In this document: positions 60,165-64,000 of the stretch, piece by piece
How the letters are laid out: each line of letters starts with the position of its first letter
Numbering within the stretch: the first letter of the stretch is position 1
From: Deinococcus actinosclerus
Lineage (GTDB): Bacteria; Deinococcota; Deinococci; Deinococcales; Deinococcaceae
Direction of reading: 5' to 3'
Assembly (NCBI RefSeq): GCF_001507665.1
Contig: NZ_CP013910.1
Span: 1,487,501-1,551,500, forward strand
Length of the DNA: 64,000 nt
Program-made: the position numbers and the translations under genes
Notes under the pieces: model-generated
Seen by the model: only the letters and a program-made list of their open reading frames with translations
Databases searched by the model: none
What the model was told of the DNA's origin: nothing

Positions 60165-60763
60165 CCCAGCAGGAGAGAGCCGCCCAGCCGCTCCGCCGCG
60201 TCCCGGGCGGCCTGCTCTCCCCACAGGGCCGACGCGACGTGCAGCGTCGCGTGCAGCGCCGCGAAGCCCGCCGGGGCGGAACACAGCGCGCCGTCCGTGA
60301 CGACCTCGCCGGGTCGCACGTCCGCCGGGGTGAAGCCCCACAGCGTGTCCGCCAGTTCGGCCGGGCCGCCCAGGACGCGCCCGTCCAGGGTGCCCGCCTC
60401 GCCCGGCAGGAGCAGTCCGCTGCCGCCGGTGCCGGTGGTCAGGGCCGCGTGCGCCCGCAGGAACCCCTGGAGCAGCGGATCACGCGCCGCCTTCGCCGCG
60501 CCCGGCCCGCCGGGAATCAAGAGGGCGGCGGGTTCCGGCAGCGCCGCGAACAGCACGTGCGGGGTGCTGACCAGCCCGCCCGCCGTGACGATACTGGCCC
60601 GTGAGCGGTTCACGGTCCGCACGCAGCCCTCACCGCCGCACAGGCGCAGCACCGACACCATCACGCCCAGTTCCAGTTCACTGACGCCCGCGTACACGGG
60701 AATCGCCACGACCGGCCCGGTGTACTCCTGCGGCGCGTCGGCGGGCGGCGTCTCGCCGGTCAT
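60161..60763 (-). CDS. DJ-1/PfpI-like protein with an altered nucleophile elbow
   Basis: A glutamine-amidotransferase-like fold of 200 residues: VVAIPVYAGVSELELGVMVSVL at the start, PAALLIPGGPGAAKAARDPLL, and the expected elbow followed by LLLPGEAGTLDGR and LWGFTPADVRPGEVVTDGALCSAPAG. The Cys expected in the elbow (family form xxCxGxxxL) is replaced by Gly-Gly (TGTGGSGLLL), so catalysis by that Cys is not possible. It may bind a ligand instead. ATG 60763 overlaps the upstream small gene (ATGA). Confidence 0.82.
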   Translation of the reverse strand: MTGETPPADAPQEYTGPVVAIPVYAGVSELELGVMVSVLRLCGGEGCVRTVNRSRASIVTAGGLVSTPHVLFAALPEPAALLIPGGPGAAKAARDPLLQGFLRAHAALTTGTGGSGLLLPGEAGTLDGRVLGGPAELADTLWGFTPADVRPGEVVTDGALCSAPAGFAALHATLHVASALWGEQAARDAAERLGGSLLLG

Positions 60764-60969
60764 TGCCCCAGGGGCCGCAGCGTATACGCGCGCCGCGCGG
60801 CGGGCGGGCCCACCTCGCCGCGTTCGAGCAGCTCGTGCGCGGCGTCCGCCGAGAGCCGCTCGACCCGCAGCAGGTACTGCAGCGCCGTCGCCTGACCATC
60901 GAAGCGCCGGGGGTGGGGGTCACCCTCGACCCGCAGGTCCAGCCAGGGCAGCCCCTGGTCAGAGATCAC
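60760..60969 (-). CDS. Hypothetical protein, 69 residues
   Basis: Begins at GTG 60969 (VISDQGLPWLDLRVEG as read, with Met at the start) and contains LRVERLSADAAHELLERGEVGPPAARRAY. The Leu/Ala/Glu-rich middle looks like a helix hairpin. Not recognised. It is embedded in a chain of overlapping genes, which supports its being real. Confidence 0.6.
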   Translation of the reverse strand: MISDQGLPWLDLRVEGDPHPRRFDGQATALQYLLRVERLSADAAHELLERGEVGPPAARRAYTLRPLGQ

Positions 60970-61348
60970 GCAGGTCCTCCCACAGCTGCCAGCCCACGCC
61001 GTCCGGGGTGCCCTCCAGCAGCGGCCCGAGCAGCCCGCTGGCCGCCTGGGCGTCCGCGTGCAGCGAGTCGTTGTCGGGGCGCGGCTCGTATACGCGCAGC
61101 ACCGTGAACTGGTAGAACGCCTGCGACGCGGTCGGCTCGCCGTTCTCGAAGAACGCGAACGGCGGGTTCACGCTGTCCCACAGGACGTGCGCGCCCTCCT
61201 GCTCGCCGTGCTCGTCCGGCGCGGGCAGATCGAGTTCATGCGGCAGGAACGTCTCCAGGTCGATGTCGGCGTCCTGCGGGTGCCACACGTACCCCTGAAG
61301 GAGCCGCACGGCCGCGCGGCCACCGGGGGCGGGTTCACTGATGCTCAC
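60959..61348 (-). CDS. Hypothetical protein, 129 residues
   Basis: Unrecognised. The translated protein has VRLLQGYVWHPQDADIDLETFLPHELDLP, FAFFENGEPTASQAFYQFTVLRVYEPRPDNDSLHADAQAASG and WQLWEDLRDL. The GTG start at 61348 is set by a TATGCT box seven bases upstream, which itself lies inside the end of the preceding gene. Its end overlaps the 69-residue gene by 11 bases. Confidence 0.65.
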   Translation of the reverse strand: MSISEPAPGGRAAVRLLQGYVWHPQDADIDLETFLPHELDLPAPDEHGEQEGAHVLWDSVNPPFAFFENGEPTASQAFYQFTVLRVYEPRPDNDSLHADAQAASGLLGPLLEGTPDGVGWQLWEDLRDL

Positions 61349-64000
61349 GCGCCACAGCATACCCGCCCGCCGCCCCCCGCGTGGACGCGGCGTCCCGCGC
61401 CAGCTCCCAGGCGGCCAGGGCGTCCGGCGCGCGCCAGTCCAGGAGTTCCGCCGGGACACCCCAGGCCCGCAGCGTGTCGCCCGGGTCCCCGCCTCTGGCT
61501 TCCAGCGCGCGGCCAGCCTCGCGCCACACGCCCGCGCGGAACGGTTCCAGCGCGGGGCTGTCCAGGGCGTCCCGCAGAGCCCGCAGTGCGTCCAGCGGCG
61601 CGGCGCCGGGATCCAGCAGTCCGGCGCGGGCCTCCAGCGCCAGCAGCTGCGCGTCCAGACCCGGATCGAGGGGCGGGCCGCCCGGCGCGGGGCGGCGCAG
61701 CAGGGCGTGCGCGCGGTTCACGCTGCCCAGCGCGGCGTCCGGCCGTCCGGCCCGCAGTTGCGCGTCGGCCAGCATCGCGCGCGCCTGCACCTCCTCGTAC
61801 GGGTGCGAGGCCAGTGTCAGCGCCTCCTGGATGAGCGCCGTGGCCTGACCGGCGTCGGGGGTGGCCAGTGCGAGGCTCAGGAGCATGTCGAAGCGCAGGG
61901 TCACCTCCCGGTCGGCCGGCCCGCCCGTCCGTTCCAGCAGCGCGCCCAGCAGCATCCGGGCCCGGTGCAGGTCGGCGTTGTCGGCCGCCGCGCCACCGAG
62001 CGGCGGCAGGTACGGCACGCCCAGTCCCCGCGTGAGGTACGTCAGGGCCGCGCGGTAGCGGGTGCGCCGCTCGCGGTACCCGACCTCGGCCGGGCGGGCC
62101 TCGCTGCGCGACAGCAGCGTCAGTGCCTGCGCCGCCTGCCGCTGCGCGTCTTCCACCTGCCCCAGCGCCAGCAGCAGCGGCACTCCCTCCGAGAGCAGGC
62201 GCGCGCGGGGCACGCCGTCCACGTGGCGCCGCTCGTCCGGCGGGACCAGCGCCAGCGCGCCGCGCAGCCGCTCCAGACCCTCGGCCGGGCGGCCCAGGCG
62301 GCGCAGCGCCGTGCCCGCGCGCGCCAGCACCCGCGCCCGCTCCTCGCGCGACCCGCCCGCGTCCGTCAGGCGCGCCCCCGCGTCCAGCAGCGCTCCCAGC
62401 GCCGCGTGCGGCTGCCCCAGGCGCAGCAGCAGGTCACCCTCCTGATACCGCGCCCGCGCCGACAGCAGCGGACTGGCCGCAGGCACGCCCCGCAGGGCCT
62501 CCAGCGCCTCGGGCCAGCGCCCGGCATCCTTGGCGATCAGGCCCCGCCACAGCAGCGCGCGCGGCCCACCCCGCGCCAGCCGCGGGTCCTGCGCCGCGCG
62601 GGTCGCGCCCCCCAGGTCCCCCTGCCAGCGGGCCAGCGCCGCCTGCACGAGCAGCGCGTCCACCTCGGCGGCCGCCGCCCAGGGGTCGCGGGCGTCCATG
62701 CCGGTCACGTCCGGGTGTTGCAATTGCGAGCGGGCCGCGTCCATCCGCCCGGCCTCCAGGCTGCTCTCGGCGAGTTTCACGCGCGCCCAGCCGCGCACCG
62801 CGTCACTGCCGGATTCCAGCAGGGTGAACAGCGCGTCGCGCGCGCGCGGGTCGTTGTACTCCCCACGCCCCGCGTGATGCATGACGATCGCGCGCGCCAG
62901 CGTCTCGCGCGCCTCGCCCGTCGCGGCGCGCAGACGCGGCCACAGCGCCGGAAGGTGCCGCGCGTCGTCCGGCCGCTGCGTCACCTGCGCCGCCAGCGCC
63001 GCCCAGTCGCCCAGCGCCGCCAGCGCGCCCAGCCGGTACGGCCCGAACCCCTGCCCGGCGTCGAGCGCCGCGACCGCCCGCAGCGCCGCGAGCCGGTCGG
63101 GGGCGGGGACGACCGGCCAGGCCCGCTCCAGCGCCGGGGTGGCCCGCCAGCCGCCCGCACCGCCCAGCAGCAGCGCCCGAGCGTGCGGCGGCACGCCCAG
63201 CGGCGAGCCGCCCAGCAGCGCGGCCAGCAGCGCCTCGGGCCAGTCTCGCCCGGCCGGGTGCGCGGCGTGCAGCGCGCCGGTCAGCGTGACCAGCCGCCGC
63301 GACTCCGGGTCGTCCAGCAGCTCGGCGGGCGCGGCGCCGCCCTCGCCCGCCACGTTCGCCAGGAGGGTCAGGCGGTCGAGGTGCCGGCCCGTTTCACGCA
63401 CCAGCCGGTCGGCCTCGGCGCGGGTGATGCCCAGCCGGGTCATCAGGAACGCGCGCGCCTCGGTGGGCGTGGGGGGACGCAGCTCGATGACTTCCACGTC
63501 CGTCCCGCCGGGCGCGTCGCCCTCGACGGCCAGCAGCACCGCCACCCCGGCCGGCGCGCGGCGCAGCAGCGCCTCCAGCGCCCAGCCGGCCGGGGTGGTG
63601 CCCTCGCCGCCCGGCAGGCGCGGCGCGCAGCCCAGCGGGCGCAGGTCTGTAGAGACCCGCAGCAGCAGCGCCCCACTGGCCGGCAGGACCGCGCGCGCCG
63701 CGTCCAGCTGCGCCTGCGCCTGCGCCGCGAAGGACGACCCCACCGGACCTGCCGGGGCGGCCAGTCCGTCTCCGGTCCCGCCCAGGCGCAGCGTCACCAC
63801 CGGCACGCCCTGCGCCGCCAGCGCCGCCGCCACCCGTGAGAGCAGCACCGTCTTCCCGGCGCCGGGTGGGCCGCTCACGATCAGGCGCGGCGCGCGGCCT
63901 GCGCGGACGCCCGCCGTGAACTGCCGGAACGCCCGTTTCTTGCTGCGGCCCAGCAGTTCCAGATCGTCCGGCGCCGGGGCCGCGCCCACCGGCCCGTCCG
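61335..64000 (-). CDS. Large NTPase with TPR-like repeats, N-terminus possibly beyond window
   Basis: At least 884 residues. A Walker A motif (SGPPGAGKTVLLSRVAAAL, near residue 40) starts a STAND/LuxR-activator-like ATPase domain (residues about 15-250, with LLLRVSTDLRPL and VAVLLAVEGDAPGG). A Leu/Ala/Arg-rich helical repeat region follows to about residue 850, with many A-x-A-L-x-x-x-G-R units of the TPR kind. The start GTG at 63989 has no ribosome site and the frame is open to the end of the window, so the real start is likely upstream. There is no C-terminal DNA-binding domain in view. It overlaps the next gene by 14 bases. Confidence 0.75.
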   Translation of the reverse strand, partial: DGPVGAAPAPDDLELLGRSKKRAFRQFTAGVRAGRAPRLIVSGPPGAGKTVLLSRVAAALAAQGVPVVTLRLGGTGDGLAAPAGPVGSSFAAQAQAQLDAARAVLPASGALLLRVSTDLRPLGCAPRLPGGEGTTPAGWALEALLRRAPAGVAVLLAVEGDAPGGTDVEVIELRPPTPTEARAFLMTRLGITRAEADRLVRETGRHLDRLTLLANVAGEGGAAPAELLDDPESRRLVTLTGALHAAHPAGRDWPEALLAALLGGSPLGVPPHARALLLGGAGGWRATPALERAWPVVPAPDRLAALRAVAALDAGQGFGPYRLGALAALGDWAALAAQVTQRPDDARHLPALWPRLRAATGEARETLARAIVMHHAGRGEYNDPRARDALFTLLESGSDAVRGWARVKLAESSLEAGRMDAARSQLQHPDVTGMDARDPWAAAAEVDALLVQAALARWQGDLGGATRAAQDPRLARGGPRALLWRGLIAKDAGRWPEALEALRGVPAASPLLSARARYQEGDLLLRLGQPHAALGALLDAGARLTDAGGSREERARVLARAGTALRRLGRPAEGLERLRGALALVPPDERRHVDGVPRARLLSEGVPLLLALGQVEDAQRQAAQALTLLSRSEARPAEVGYRERRTRYRAALTYLTRGLGVPYLPPLGGAAADNADLHRARMLLGALLERTGGPADREVTLRFDMLLSLALATPDAGQATALIQEALTLASHPYEEVQARAMLADAQLRAGRPDAALGSVNRAHALLRRPAPGGPPLDPGLDAQLLALEARAGLLDPGAAPLDALRALRDALDSPALEPFRAGVWREAGRALEARGGDPGDTLRAWGVPAELLDWRAPDALAAWELARDAASTRGAAGGYAVAREHQ
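61356..61361 (-). promoter_or_regulatory. -10 box (TATGCT) of the 129-residue protein gene, inside the preceding gene
   Basis: Seven bases from GTG 61348, within the last codons of the NTPase-TPR gene. Confidence 0.5.

Noticed and set aside
61341..63839. 832-codon open frame on the plus strand
   Set aside because: Antisense to the NTPase-TPR gene; Arg/Gln-rich and without motifs.

Overview
The window is chromosomal DNA from a high-GC bacterium and reads as a Deinococcus. Three things point that way. At least 18 genes have a TANNNT-type -10 box only 5-9 bases before the start codon, the leaderless gene layout known to be common in Deinococcus. There is a bacillithiol gene (bshA). Several proteins (DUF4388-roadblock, CHASE kinase, SPFH protein, small unknowns) have a typical Deinococcus composition. 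I saw no tRNA, rRNA, CRISPR array, prophage or transposase gene; this is ordinary housekeeping chromosome with a few accessory clusters.

Layout. 1-5.5 kb: a minus-strand formate dehydrogenase operon (catalytic subunit, DUF1641 protein, FdhD, OFA-type transporter cut by the window edge). 5.6-10.1 kb: CDF metal exporter, UvrD/PcrA helicase, AI-2E-type permease. 10.2-13.3 kb: polar amino-acid ABC permease and binding protein, and a MsmX/UgpC-type sugar ABC ATPase. 13.5-16.4 kb: holin-like membrane protein, panC and pilT joined by GTGA overlaps, then Hsp20. 16.4-23.1 kb: miaA, glgC, a secreted propeller-like protein, and a WecA/WecB polyprenyl-glycan pair. 23.2-28.7 kb: parvulin PPIase, FemAB-type ligase, an unknown protein, GNAT, dgkA, ybeY, and phoH carrying an apparent frameshift. 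28.9-34.8 kb: aroE overlapping a CHASE/PAS histidine kinase, which overlaps a receiver-histidine kinase; then OsmC. 34.8-42.7 kb: class III aminotransferase, DinB, DUF4180, a repeat copy, pruA, ROK kinase, M48 protease with DUF898 partner, cold-shock protein. 43-48.3 kb: gamma carbonic anhydrase, two unknowns, second repeat copy, GH13 amylase, bshA with a 17-codon upstream ORF. 48.4-56.3 kb: DUF4388-roadblock fusion, a candidate structured RNA, SPFH protein, YchJ, TrmH, coiled-coil protein, msrA, icd, and a small LEA-like protein. 56.4-60.2 kb: a sugar permease pair overlapping a NUDIX hydrolase and an FAD oxidoreductase. 60.2-64 kb: DJ-1-like protein, two small unknowns and a large ATPase-TPR protein running off the window.

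How parts may work together. The formate genes form one import/oxidation unit. The sugar permeases at 56.4 kb have no ATPase beside them, and the MsmX-like ATPase at 12.1 kb could energise them. WecA, WecB, FemAB, DgkA and the PPIase all concern the envelope. PilT and the roadblock (MglB-like) protein could both bear on type IV pilus motility. The most unusual items are the repeat pair whose edge supplies the stop codon of its neighbour, the possible structured RNA at 49.8 kb, the roadblock fusion with a strong internal start, the bshA leader ORF, and the phoH frameshift. All functional calls come from reading sequence only; no database search was run.
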